A model generated the notes under the pieces. It saw nothing but the letters and a program-made list of their open reading frames with translations. It did no database searches and was not told where the DNA came from. A stretch of 26,893 nt of DNA, taken from JAWLGW01 sp964569055. Its GTDB lineage: Bacteria; Planctomycetota; J058. Position numbers and translations under genes: made by a program. Shown in pieces: positions 1-6,204 of this stretch. The stretch lies in the NCBI GenBank assembly GCA_964569055.1, contig CAZMSZ010000059.1, positions 1 to 26,893 on the forward strand. Reading direction: 5' to 3'. Position 1 is the stretch's first letter, and each line of letters starts with the position of its first letter.

Positions 1-108
1 CTCGTCGAGGGCGGCGCGCGCGGCGTCGGTGGTCGTCTCGCCCGCCGCGAGCACCAGGCTCCAGCGGGTCGTGGCGAACCGCGGCGAGGTCGTGGGTGTG
101 CCGGGCAC
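1..108 (-). CDS. ECF-type RNA polymerase sigma factor, N-terminal fragment
   Basis: This is the first 36 codons of a gene that runs off the left edge on the minus strand. The protein begins VPGTPTTSPRF and continues ATTRWSLVLAAGE, ending in an ARAALDE segment at the edge. The F-A-T-T-R-W-S-L-V-L-A-A signature followed by A-R-x-A-L is typical of the start of ECF-like sigma factors in Myxococcota and Planctomycetota, just before region 2. The start is tightly constrained. An in-frame TGA lies 24 bases upstream, and the GTG at 106-108 is the only NTG codon between it and the signature. There is no good Shine-Dalgarno sequence. A -10-like AATAAT ends six bases before the GTG, so the message may be leaderless. 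Regions 2 and 4 and any C-terminal extension lie outside the window. The family call rests on a short but distinctive motif. Confidence 0.72.
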   Translation of the reverse strand, partial: MPGTPTTSPRFATTRWSLVLAAGETTTDAARAALDE

Positions 109-114
109 GACCTG

Positions 115-142
115 ATTATTGGACCCCGCTCAGCGAGCACAA
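115..142 (-). promoter_or_regulatory. Putative promoter for the left-edge sigma factor
   Basis: Reading the minus strand, TTGTGC (137-142) and AATAAT (115-120) are separated by 16 bases. This is close to the sigma-70 consensus and unusually AT-rich for this sequence. Transcription would start at about base 108, on or next to the GTG start codon, implying a leaderless mRNA. Confidence 0.45.
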
Positions 143-167
143 GCCCGGCCGCTCGCCCCGTAGGCGC

Positions 168-830
168 TCACGAGGCGAGCGGCGCGGCGGCGGCGAGCCT
201 GCGGCGCAGCAGCAGCTCCTCGTGCGCGTTGTGGCCGACGCGGCTCGTCAGGGCGCGGTTGAGGCCCGCGCCCACCGCGACGCCGATCAGCGGGATCGCG
301 CGCGCGAGGTTCCGCGTGACGAGCGCGGCCCCCAGGCTCGCGAGGACCGTCACCAGGAGCTTGCCCACTCGGCGCGGCCCGTAGTTCCAGATCGAGGTGC
401 CGACGACCGACACGCCGTCGTGAACCGCGCTCCGCCCGGCCGAGGCCTCGCTCGTCTTGAGCGCGGCGAGCAGGAACGCGAGCTGGCGCTCGTGAGGCTC
501 CGCGATGTCGTAGCCGTGCACGGCGGCGAGCGCGAGGCACATCTCGGTCTCGAACTTCAGCAAGCACACCAGGTCGGCGAGCGGCCCCACCACGAGCGCG
601 CACGCCGTCCCCAGCCCGGGCAAGAAGGCGGGCAGGGCCGTCGCGCCGCCGACCAGCGCGCTGCGGTTCGCGTAGCGCGAGATCAAGGCGCGCGCCGCCC
701 GATCCGTGTCCCCCTGTGCGTCTCGCTGCGCGGACGCCACGATCGCCAGGATCTGCTCGTCGGGCTCGATCAGCCGCTCCACGGCGCTCAGCAGCCGCTC
801 TCCGAGGTCTCGCTCGTTCTCGACGGTCAT
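168..830 (-). CDS. EcsC family protein
   Basis: A 220-residue protein resembling the EcsC family (named after Bacillus EcsC, function unclear). The visible signatures are a small-residue hydrophobic stretch around residues 60-80 (ALPAFLPGLGTACALVVGPL), a central helical segment with HGYD near residue 110, and a C-terminal IPLIGVAVGAGLNRAL stretch followed by VGHNAHEELL. EcsC-type proteins often carry this P-x-I-G-x-x-V-G-A-x-x-N motif. The two hydrophobic stretches suggest peripheral or membrane association. The ATG at 828-830 is preferred to an upstream start because AGGAGG lies just before it. The gene diverges from the zinc-ribbon gene at 953 and lies 59 bases upstream of the sigma factor gene in the same direction. 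I found no convincing promoter box for it. Confidence 0.8.
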   Translation of the reverse strand: MTVENERDLGERLLSAVERLIEPDEQILAIVASAQRDAQGDTDRAARALISRYANRSALVGGATALPAFLPGLGTACALVVGPLADLVCLLKFETEMCLALAAVHGYDIAEPHERQLAFLLAALKTSEASAGRSAVHDGVSVVGTSIWNYGPRRVGKLLVTVLASLGAALVTRNLARAIPLIGVAVGAGLNRALTSRVGHNAHEELLLRRRLAAAAPLAS

Positions 831-939
831 TCGTTCTCCTCCTGGCCTCCCATAACGGACCCGACGCCCGGCGTTACCGGCCGCTCGCAACTCGTGGCCC
901 CGCAAGCGCGCTCCCCTCGCGGAGCGCCCGCCGGCGCGT

Positions 940-945
940 TACGCT
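940..945 (+). promoter_or_regulatory. -10-like box TACGCT
   Basis: TACGCT ends seven bases before the ATG of the zinc-ribbon gene, so transcription would start at or next to the start codon. No -35 is evident and there is no Shine-Dalgarno sequence. It belongs to a TAnnnT box family recurring before most genes here. Confidence 0.35.
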
Positions 946-952
946 CGGGGCC

Positions 953-1930
953 ATGCCCTGGACGTGCAGCTCCTGTCAGACCGAGATCGCGTTCGACGAG
1001 CTCCTGCAGTGCAGCGCCTGCGGCGCGACCAAGGCCGCCTGGACCGTGGCGGCGGACGTCACGCGCGCCATGGTCGTGCGCCGGCAGAAGCTCGAGCTGA
1101 GGCTCGCTCGCGGCGAGGCGCCCCTGGCCCTCGACCCGGGCTACGGGGAGCTCGAGCTCGCCGAGGCGGACGAGGAGGCCTGGGCGCTCGACGTCGACAG
1201 CGTGCGGGCGCTGCAGGCGCGCCGGCTGCTCCCGCCGCCGCGGTTCCTGCTCGTGGCGCGCAACCCGGGCAAGGGCGACGCGCTGGCGGTGACCGCGCTC
1301 GGCGAGCGCTCGGAGGCGCGCGAGGTCGAGGTGCCGCTCGGCGAGCCCGACCCCGAGGGCGTGCGCGAGGCGCGGCTGCTCCTGCTGTGGGGCGCCGCGC
1401 CGCCCAGCGACCTGCCGGGGGTGCAGGGGGTCGAGGTCACCGAGGACAAGGGCGCGGTGCCCGAGGTCGAGGTCGGCCTGCCGGGGCGGGGCAAGCCCAA
1501 GCGCCTGCGCCTGCGCCGGGCCGGCTCGCTGCGGATCCGCCTGCAGGACCCCGACCCCGAGGAGGAGGAGGTCTACCGCCTGATCGAGGCGGGCGGCGCG
1601 GTCCACGACACCGAGCCGCGCGACCTCGGCGAGGGCATGCTCGAGCTGTTCTTCACCTGCCTCGACGTCGAGGGGCGCTACGCGCTCGAGATCGCTCCCC
1701 CCGACGAGCCCGCCTACCGAGTGTTCGAGGACGTCCCCTACGCCGAGCTCGCGCAGGGGCGGATCGGCCCCGCGGACGACGAGCCGGCCGACGAGGACGG
1801 CGGCGGGCCCGAAGGCGAGGAGTTCGACCAGGACTGGGACGAGGAGGACGACGCGGCGGCCTGGGCGGCCAGCGACGAGGAGGACCGCCTCCTGCTGCGC
1901 TGGACGGTCGCGAGCGTCGAGCTCCCCTGA
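953..1930 (+). CDS. Zinc-ribbon protein of unknown function with acidic C-terminal segment
   Basis: A 325-residue protein. Residues 5-8 (CSSC) and 20-23 (CSAC) form two CxxC knuckles of a zinc ribbon at the extreme N-terminus. The middle (about 90-270) is predicted beta-rich and ends in a module with ELFFTCLDVEGRYALEI followed by YRVFEDVPYAEL. A similar 'Y-s-L-E-i ... y-x-v-F-e-d-V-P-Y' pattern occurs, to my recollection, in accessory proteins near secreted or phage-like apparatus genes in related bacteria; this is weak inference. A strongly acidic stretch (about 280-310, rich in D and E) precedes the end. The gene converges on the M23/LysM gene with only 17 bases between stop codons, so the two may form a functional pair. 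No signal peptide or membrane segment is visible. No function is assigned. Confidence 0.75.
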   Translation: MPWTCSSCQTEIAFDELLQCSACGATKAAWTVAADVTRAMVVRRQKLELRLARGEAPLALDPGYGELELAEADEEAWALDVDSVRALQARRLLPPPRFLLVARNPGKGDALAVTALGERSEAREVEVPLGEPDPEGVREARLLLLWGAAPPSDLPGVQGVEVTEDKGAVPEVEVGLPGRGKPKRLRLRRAGSLRIRLQDPDPEEEEVYRLIEAGGAVHDTEPRDLGEGMLELFFTCLDVEGRYALEIAPPDEPAYRVFEDVPYAELAQGRIGPADDEPADEDGGGPEGEEFDQDWDEEDDAAAWAASDEEDRLLLRWTVASVELP

Positions 1931-1937
1931 GCCGCGG

Positions 1938-1960
1938 GCGCGGGCGGCTACCGCCCGTGC
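1938..1960. terminator. Hairpin at convergent junction, candidate bidirectional terminator
   Basis: Bases 1938-1947 pair with 1951-1960 (ten pairs including one G-T wobble, three-base loop) between the stop of the zinc-ribbon gene and the stop of the M23 gene. The stem is almost entirely G+C. There is no T tract on either side, so intrinsic termination is uncertain. Confidence 0.38.
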
Positions 1961-3126
1961 TGCGCGAGGTGGAGCAGGTACCGGGTCGGGTCGAGGTAGA
2001 CCTCGCGCGGGGGCCGCTTGCCGACGGTCTTGGCGTACTCGGCGTAGAGCTTGGTCCCGTCCCGCCGGTCCGCGATCCTGAGCGCGCTGGCGCCCGCGCC
2101 GATGGTGGGCGGCCTGTCGCTCGGGTCGTGCGTCTTGCCCTTCCTGTTGGCGGTGATCGCGTCGTGGATCAGGGTCGCCCCCTTGTCCCAGCGGCAGGTG
2201 GTGCGCACGTCCTTGGCGTACATCTCGAAGTGGAGCATCGAGTCCGAGCCCATGCGCCCGATCTCGCCGAGCACGTCGCCGGCCCGGACCTTCGAGCCCG
2301 GTCCGAGGAACGGGGTGGTCGGCAGCCACAGCCGCTTGTGCTTGGAGATGTCCCCGTCCTCGAGCACGACCGTGGGGTTGATCCGCCGCAGGTCGTCGAC
2401 CGACACCGAGTGGCGCGCCGCGAAGTCGGCGAGGGTCTCGCCCTTCTTGACCTTGACCCGGTCCGCGCGCTGGTGACGCACGTAGGCGTTGGCGTGGCCG
2501 CCCTTCTTGCAGCTCGAGTTGCAGGTGCCGCCCGGGCACGCGTGGCGGGTCCACTTGGACTCCCGCTCCGTCCCCGCGCGCTCGACGATCTCCTCGGTGC
2601 GGGTGCGGCGGCAGCGGGTGTCGCCCTCGATCTCGCCGTAGTTGATCACGTAGTCCCCGTGATCGACCAGGCAGCACCACACCCCGCGATAGAACCGGAA
2701 GTAGCCGATCACGGTGCCGTCCTCGCAGGCCACGACCACGTCGTGGTGCCTGCCGTACAGGTCGACAGCGACATGGTTGCGCCCGCCGCCGCGGCGGCCG
2801 CCGAAGCAGCGGCCGGCGGTCCCTCCGTGCGCCTTGCCCTCGGCGTCGTAGTAGCTGACCGTGCGGCCCAGATCGTGGGTGGAGCGGATCGGCCAGTAGG
2901 CGAGCCGCCCCTCGGGCGCCGGCGCGAACGGGACGCCGAGCGCGTCGTTGGCCGGGTCGTCGGGGTGCGTCGCCGGCTCCTCGAACGGGCCGCTCTTGGC
3001 GGGCGGCACGGTGGCCAGCCACGGGCGGCTGGCGTCGTCGATCGCCGCCGTGACCTTGCGCAGCTCGGGGAGGAGCCGCTTGAGCACCAGGGTCGGAGCG
3101 GTGAACACGTCGAACGAGTCGGCCAT
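1948..3126 (-). CDS. M23-like metallopeptidase domain split by an inserted LysM; probably inactive or altered
   Basis: A 392-residue protein. The first half of an M23 (LytM/lysostaphin) fold is at about 110-168: NHVAVDLYG supplies the zinc ligands H118 and D122, followed by ACEDGTV and LVDHGDYVINYGE. A Cys-rich stretch (C172, C197, C202, C206) and a LysM domain (about 223-268, VKKGETLADFAARHSVSVDDL) then interrupt the fold. The second half follows at about 274-302 (RAGDVLGEIGRMG, then SMLHFEMY), and a C-terminal YLDPTRYLLHL closes as in many M23 proteins. H299 would be the third zinc ligand. The catalytic histidines expected by analogy with LytM are replaced: Y-G-H is YGE (E165), and the first His of HxH is M297. 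No signal peptide is seen. The ATG at 3124-3126 has GGAGGG upstream. Peptidoglycan binding is plausible and hydrolysis is doubtful. Confidence 0.8.
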   Translation of the reverse strand: MADSFDVFTAPTLVLKRLLPELRKVTAAIDDASRPWLATVPPAKSGPFEEPATHPDDPANDALGVPFAPAPEGRLAYWPIRSTHDLGRTVSYYDAEGKAHGGTAGRCFGGRRGGGRNHVAVDLYGRHHDVVVACEDGTVIGYFRFYRGVWCCLVDHGDYVINYGEIEGDTRCRRTRTEEIVERAGTERESKWTRHACPGGTCNSSCKKGGHANAYVRHQRADRVKVKKGETLADFAARHSVSVDDLRRINPTVVLEDGDISKHKRLWLPTTPFLGPGSKVRAGDVLGEIGRMGSDSMLHFEMYAKDVRTTCRWDKGATLIHDAITANRKGKTHDPSDRPPTIGAGASALRIADRRDGTKLYAEYAKTVGKRPPREVYLDPTRYLLHLAQHGR

Positions 3127-3154
3127 GGCGCCCTCCGCGGCACGTGCCCAGCTC

Positions 3155-3184
3155 CAACTATAGTTGCCGACCGCCCGGGGGCAA
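3155..3184 (-). promoter_or_regulatory. Promoter with perfect 12-bp palindrome overlapping -10
   Basis: Bases 3155-3166 (CAACTATAGTTG) form a perfect palindrome. Read on the minus strand, TTGCCC (3179-3184), 16 bases and TATAGT (3157-3162) make a good sigma-70-like promoter for the M23 gene, with a leader of about 25 bases. Because the -10 is symmetric, TATAGT also reads on the plus strand (3159-3164) toward the gene at 3276, though without a good -35. It could equally be a small operator. Confidence 0.5.
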
Positions 3185-3244
3185 CGCGACCGAGGCCGCG
3201 CGGCGGCGCTTCGGCGAGGTGTGGCGATGGCGCCGAAGGATGAG

Positions 3245-3250
3245 TACCCT
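3245..3250 (+). promoter_or_regulatory. -10-like box TACCCT
   Basis: TACCCT lies 25 bases before the chosen ATG (3276) and downstream of an alternative in-frame ATG (3240). If used, it excludes that earlier start. No -35 is evident. Confidence 0.25.
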
Positions 3251-3275
3251 CGCCTCAAACAAGCGAGGGCGGCCC

Positions 3276-3995
3276 ATGAGCGAATCGACGAGCACGGCCG
3301 GCGAGCCGGTCAAGCACACCTTCGGCGTGACGGTGATCGAGGGCGAGAGCTTGAAGGCGGTGGAGCCCTGGATCGGCGCCAATCAGGGCAAGGTCGCCGT
3401 CGACGACGTCGAGGTGCAGGGGCTCGCCGGCGGCAAGTTCGCCAATCGGTTCGGCTTCACCCACGCCTCCACCAGCAACGACGACCACGCCTATCGCTTC
3501 GTGGCCACCTGCTTCGAGGCTCACTACTACAACCACTACGCGCACCGTCGGCTCAAGGTCGACCTCAACGCGTACGTGGAGCGACGCGACCTCGCGCTCG
3601 ACGTCCTCGAGGAGCGGGCGCTGTTCCCCAGCCACCTCTCGGGCTACATGATCCACAACACCGTGCTCGAGGTGTTCTGGGACGGCGACGTCGACGCCTC
3701 GCTCGACCGCCCGATCGAGTGGCTCAAGATCGGCGAGAGCACCCAGCAGATCAGCTTGCTGCGGCTCGAGGAGCGCGTCGCCTACGACGAGGGAGACCGC
3801 CCGATCGCGCGGCCCAGCCTGCCCTACTGGCACCACAACCGCGTGATCACGCAGCGGGCCGTGCCGCTCGGCGGCTGGGTCAGGCTCCGCCTGCGCCTCG
3901 TGACCGGCGTGGCGCTGACGATCGACGACTACAAGGTCCGCGGCGAGGGGCGGCTGCAGGGCTTCGTGCAGGACGTCACGATCAAGCCTGTCTGA
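3276..3995 (+). CDS. Hypothetical protein, predicted beta-rich
   Basis: A 239-residue protein I do not recognise. It has no signal peptide, membrane segment or cysteine cluster. Aromatic and charged residues are spread evenly, with a notable HYYNHYAHRR stretch (about 83-92) and an SYWHHNR-like segment near 186-192 (PYWHHNR). Alternating polar and hydrophobic residues suggest mostly beta structure, for example a beta sandwich or jelly roll. The ATG at 3276 is chosen because GAGGG lies about seven bases upstream. Starts at 3144 and 3240 are possible in frame but lack a good ribosome site and would fall before the local -10-like box. The gene is divergent from the M23 gene (149-base shared region) and convergent with the small basic gene at 4057. 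Clean codon use and strong third-position GC support real coding. Confidence 0.7.
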   Translation: MSESTSTAGEPVKHTFGVTVIEGESLKAVEPWIGANQGKVAVDDVEVQGLAGGKFANRFGFTHASTSNDDHAYRFVATCFEAHYYNHYAHRRLKVDLNAYVERRDLALDVLEERALFPSHLSGYMIHNTVLEVFWDGDVDASLDRPIEWLKIGESTQQISLLRLEERVAYDEGDRPIARPSLPYWHHNRVITQRAVPLGGWVRLRLRLVTGVALTIDDYKVRGEGRLQGFVQDVTIKPV

Positions 3996-4035
3996 GGCGG
4001 GCGGCGCTGGTCGGCGCCGGCCGCCGGTGAGACGC

Positions 4036-4057
4036 GGGCGCCCCAGCTCAGGCGCCC
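4036..4057. terminator. Hairpin at convergent junction
   Basis: GGGCGCC (4036-4042) pairs perfectly with GGCGCCC (4051-4057) around an eight-base loop, just at the stop of the minus-strand small basic gene and 40 bases after the plus-strand stop. No T tract is present. It may act as a weak terminator or as an mRNA 3'-end stabiliser. Confidence 0.35.
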
Positions 4058-4281
4058 TACCCGGCGCGCGCGCGCTTGCGCCCCTTGCCCACGGCCGGCT
4101 TGCCCGCCTCCTGCTCGGCGGCGTGCTTCTCCGCCGCCGAGCGCGCCTTCTCCGCCTTCGCCTTCGAGACCTTCTCCGGCTCGAGCTCGCGCCGCGTCGG
4201 CTCGGTCGGGTGCAGGTCCGGCTTGTCGGCGCGCTCCGCCGGCTTGCGCTTGGTGATCCGCTCGCCCTTCTGCTTGGCCAT
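4057..4281 (-). CDS. Small basic Lys/Ala/Glu-rich protein
   Basis: A 74-residue, highly charged, low-complexity protein beginning MAKQKGERITKRKPAERADK and ending GKGRKRARAG. It has no cysteine, no aromatic core and no membrane segment. The composition resembles disordered, nucleic-acid-binding or histone H1-like tails, but no domain can be named. The start is well supported: GGAGGA sits about six bases before the ATG at 4279-4281. It follows the OmpH-like gene on the same strand after 51 bases with no obvious promoter between them, so co-transcription is likely. The run of KAKAEKARSAAEKHAAEQEA suggests a single long helix. The protein could also be an unrelated conserved short ORF; function is unknown. 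Confidence 0.6.
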   Translation of the reverse strand: MAKQKGERITKRKPAERADKPDLHPTEPTRRELEPEKVSKAKAEKARSAAEKHAAEQEAGKPAVGKGRKRARAG

Positions 4282-4332
4282 GGGGTCCTCCTTCCAGCTT
4301 TCGCACGCGCACGAGCCGTGCCGGCTCGCCGC

Positions 4333-5343
4333 TCAGCGCGGCGGCGCGTCGGGCGCGGGGGCGCGCTCCCAGCCGCCGAGGTGCAGCTCGAACCGCAGCC
4401 GGACCGGCGGCCCCGGCTCGCGCCGCACGCTGCCGCTGTCCAGCACCCGGTAGCGGCCGTTCACGACCAGGTGCGCGCGCAGCGTCTCGCGCAGGCGGGC
4501 GACGTCCCGCAGGTCGTCGCCCGCCAGCGCCAGCTCGAGCCGCAGGTCGTCGCCGACCTCGACGTCCAGGAGGTCGACCTCGAAGCGGCGTAGGATCGCG
4601 GTCAGCGCCGGCAGGAACGTGAGCGCGCCCGAGGTCGAGTCCTCCCAGGCCCGCAGCTTCGCGGTCAGCTCCTGGCCGTTGAGGAAGGCCAGCACCTCCT
4701 GCGTGCGGTCGAGCGCCGCCGTATGGAACAGGACGTCGCCGATCTGCGCGCGGTAGATCCGCTCCCGGAACGGGGTCTCGTCCGCCCCGGGCTCGTCGTC
4801 GGCGTCGACCTTCAGCACCAACGCCAGCCCCGCCCGGCGCGCGTAGAGCGCGACCCCGAACTCGAGCTCGGCCAGGATCTGCTCGGTCATGGCCTCGACC
4901 CGCTCCTGGAGGAGCTTGGTCATTTGCTCCTCCTTGGCGCGGAGCTCGTCGGCTTCGTGGCGGAGCCGGTCGAGGTCGACCTCGGGGCTCTTGCGCATGT
5001 CCCGCAGGCGCTGGTGCGCGCGCTCGAGCTCCTGCTTGAACTTCAGCCGATCGGCGTTGATCCCCTGCTCGAAGCGCTGCTTGCGGGCGTAGCCCACGAA
5101 CAGCGCCCCGATGTCGACCACCGCGGTCGGGCCGACCTCCGCCACCACGGCCGGAGGCGGGGGCGGCTGCTCGACCCGCGCCGCGACCGCGTCCACCACC
5201 TCCTTGACCCGGCGCAGCTCGCCGCGCAACACCGCGTTCTCGGCCCGGAGCCGCTCCAGCTCCGCGGCCACCTCGTCCGACTGCGCCGCCGCCGGCGCGG
5301 CGAGCAGCAGCAGCGCCAGCGGCGCCGCGATCCAACCCCTCAT
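4333..5343 (-). CDS. OmpH/Skp-like periplasmic protein with extra C-terminal domain
   Basis: A 336-residue exported protein. Residues 1-20 are a clear signal peptide (hydrophobic ALLLLAAPAAA, likely cleaved at AAA-Q). A short coiled coil (about 24-57) and a proline run (60-64) lead into an OmpH/Skp-like region (about 72-222). Its hallmarks are AVVDIGALFVGY, a long charged helical hairpin, a VALYARRAGLALVLKVD strand, and DVLFHTAALDRTQEVLAFLN, which matches the 'D-x-T-x-x-V-x-x-L-N' ending of the family. Skp itself is about 160 residues, so the C-terminal ~110 residues (224-336) are additional. They read as a small alpha/beta domain with some likeness to the periplasmic part of PilN, a weak inference. 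GAGGAGG precedes the ATG at 5341-5343. The role is probably envelope or outer-membrane biogenesis. Confidence 0.78.
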   Translation of the reverse strand: MRGWIAAPLALLLLAAPAAAQSDEVAAELERLRAENAVLRGELRRVKEVVDAVAARVEQPPPPPAVVAEVGPTAVVDIGALFVGYARKQRFEQGINADRLKFKQELERAHQRLRDMRKSPEVDLDRLRHEADELRAKEEQMTKLLQERVEAMTEQILAELEFGVALYARRAGLALVLKVDADDEPGADETPFRERIYRAQIGDVLFHTAALDRTQEVLAFLNGQELTAKLRAWEDSTSGALTFLPALTAILRRFEVDLLDVEVGDDLRLELALAGDDLRDVARLRETLRAHLVVNGRYRVLDSGSVRREPGPPVRLRFELHLGGWERAPAPDAPPR

Positions 5344-5419
5344 GTGCGTCCTCCTCTCGCTGAGCACACCCCTCCTACGCACGGATCGAAGGTCGGGCGG
5401 CGGGTCGCGTGCATTGCCG

Positions 5420-5426
5420 TAAGCTA
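5420..5426. promoter_or_regulatory. Symmetric -10-like box shared by divergent genes
   Basis: The seven bases TAAGCTA read TAAGCT on the plus strand (ending 8 bases before the GTG of the sigma factor gene) and TAGCTT on the minus strand toward the OmpH-like gene about 75 bases away. This resembles the symmetric -10 arrangement known to give bidirectional transcription. No -35 stands out on either side. Confidence 0.35.
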
Positions 5427-5433
5427 TGGCGCC

Positions 5434-6204
5434 GTGGGCTCGTTCTGGCAGACCACCCTCTCGTCGATCCAGCGCGGGCAGCCCGACTGGGGGGCGATCG
5501 TCGCCTACGAGGCGCCGGTGCGCCGGTACCTCGCGCGCCGCTTCCCGACGCTGCAGCCCGCCGAGCGGGACGACCTCGTGCAGGAGGTGCTGCTCGCCAT
5601 GCGCGAGCGGCTGGTCGCGCGCTACGACCCGGGGGCCGGCCCGTTCCGGGCGCTGCTGCAGGCGGCGATCCAGCACCGCGTGATCGATCGGCTGCGGCGA
5701 CGGCGCCCGCAGGCGGACGACGAGCGGCTGGCGCTCGAGGCCGCGCCCGCTCCGGGCGAGGTGGAGCGGATCGACCTCGAGGCGCGGGTGGTCGGCGCGG
5801 TGCGGCGCGTGCACGACCGCCACACCCAGGGCGGGGACCTGGCGCTGGTCTACGTGCTCTCGGGCGCGCTGGTGCACGGCCTCTCCAACCGCGCGATCGC
5901 GCGGCGCGAGGGGCTCTCGGTCGACCAGGTCAAGCGCAAGCTCCAGCAGGCGCGCGCCGAGGTGCTCGCCGAGCTGTTCGCGGGGCTGCTGCCGGCGGGC
6001 GGCGCCGAGGTCGCCGCGCGCTGCGCCGAGCTGACGCGCGCCTGCCTGCGCCAGCCGCGCCGGGCCGCGCGCTTGCTCGAGGGGGAGCCGCACGCGGCCG
6101 AGGTCGAGGCGCTGGTGGCGGCGCTCCGCGCGGCGCGCGCGGGGAGCGCGGCCGACGAGGAGCAGGACCTCCTGCGCGGGATCGAGGCGATCTTCGAGGC
6201 GTGA
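5434..6204 (+). CDS. Sigma-70 family (ECF-like) RNA polymerase sigma factor coupled to a kinase gene
   Basis: A 256-residue protein. Region 2 is at about residues 25-90 (VRRYLARRFP, DDLVQEVLLAM, VIDRLRRRR), and region 4 with its helix-turn-helix is at about 135-185 (GLSNRAIARREGLSVDQVKRKLQQARAEVL). A C-terminal extension of about 65 residues (after LLPAGG) is not part of core ECF factors. It may be a sensory or kinase-interaction segment, which is inference. The start is the GTG at 5434; the nearby ATG at 5426 is in another frame. There is no Shine-Dalgarno sequence, and a TAAGCT box ends eight bases before the GTG, so the mRNA may be leaderless. The stop overlaps the GTG of the following Ser/Thr kinase gene by four bases (GTGA). 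ECF factors paired with Hanks kinases are a recognised arrangement in Planctomycetota and Myxococcota, where phosphorylation is thought to replace anti-sigma control. Confidence 0.85.
   Translation: MGSFWQTTLSSIQRGQPDWGAIVAYEAPVRRYLARRFPTLQPAERDDLVQEVLLAMRERLVARYDPGAGPFRALLQAAIQHRVIDRLRRRRPQADDERLALEAAPAPGEVERIDLEARVVGAVRRVHDRHTQGGDLALVYVLSGALVHGLSNRAIARREGLSVDQVKRKLQQARAEVLAELFAGLLPAGGAEVAARCAELTRACLRQPRRAARLLEGEPHAAEVEALVAALRAARAGSAADEEQDLLRGIEAIFEA

Noticed and set aside
827..3157. A 776-codon minus-strand frame overlapping the zinc-ribbon and M23 genes
   Set aside because: The translation is low-complexity Arg/Ala/Gly-rich with no motif. It is the antisense shadow of better-supported genes with motifs and ribosome sites.
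3144..3275. Longer N-termini for the hypothetical protein at 3276
   Set aside because: Starts at 3144 and 3240 lack ribosome sites, and the 3144 one overlaps the palindromic promoter region.
5426..5683. A short frame from the ATG at 5426
   Set aside because: The ATG overlaps the TAAGCTA box, and the frame is a shadow of the sigma factor frame that has clear region 2 and region 4 motifs.
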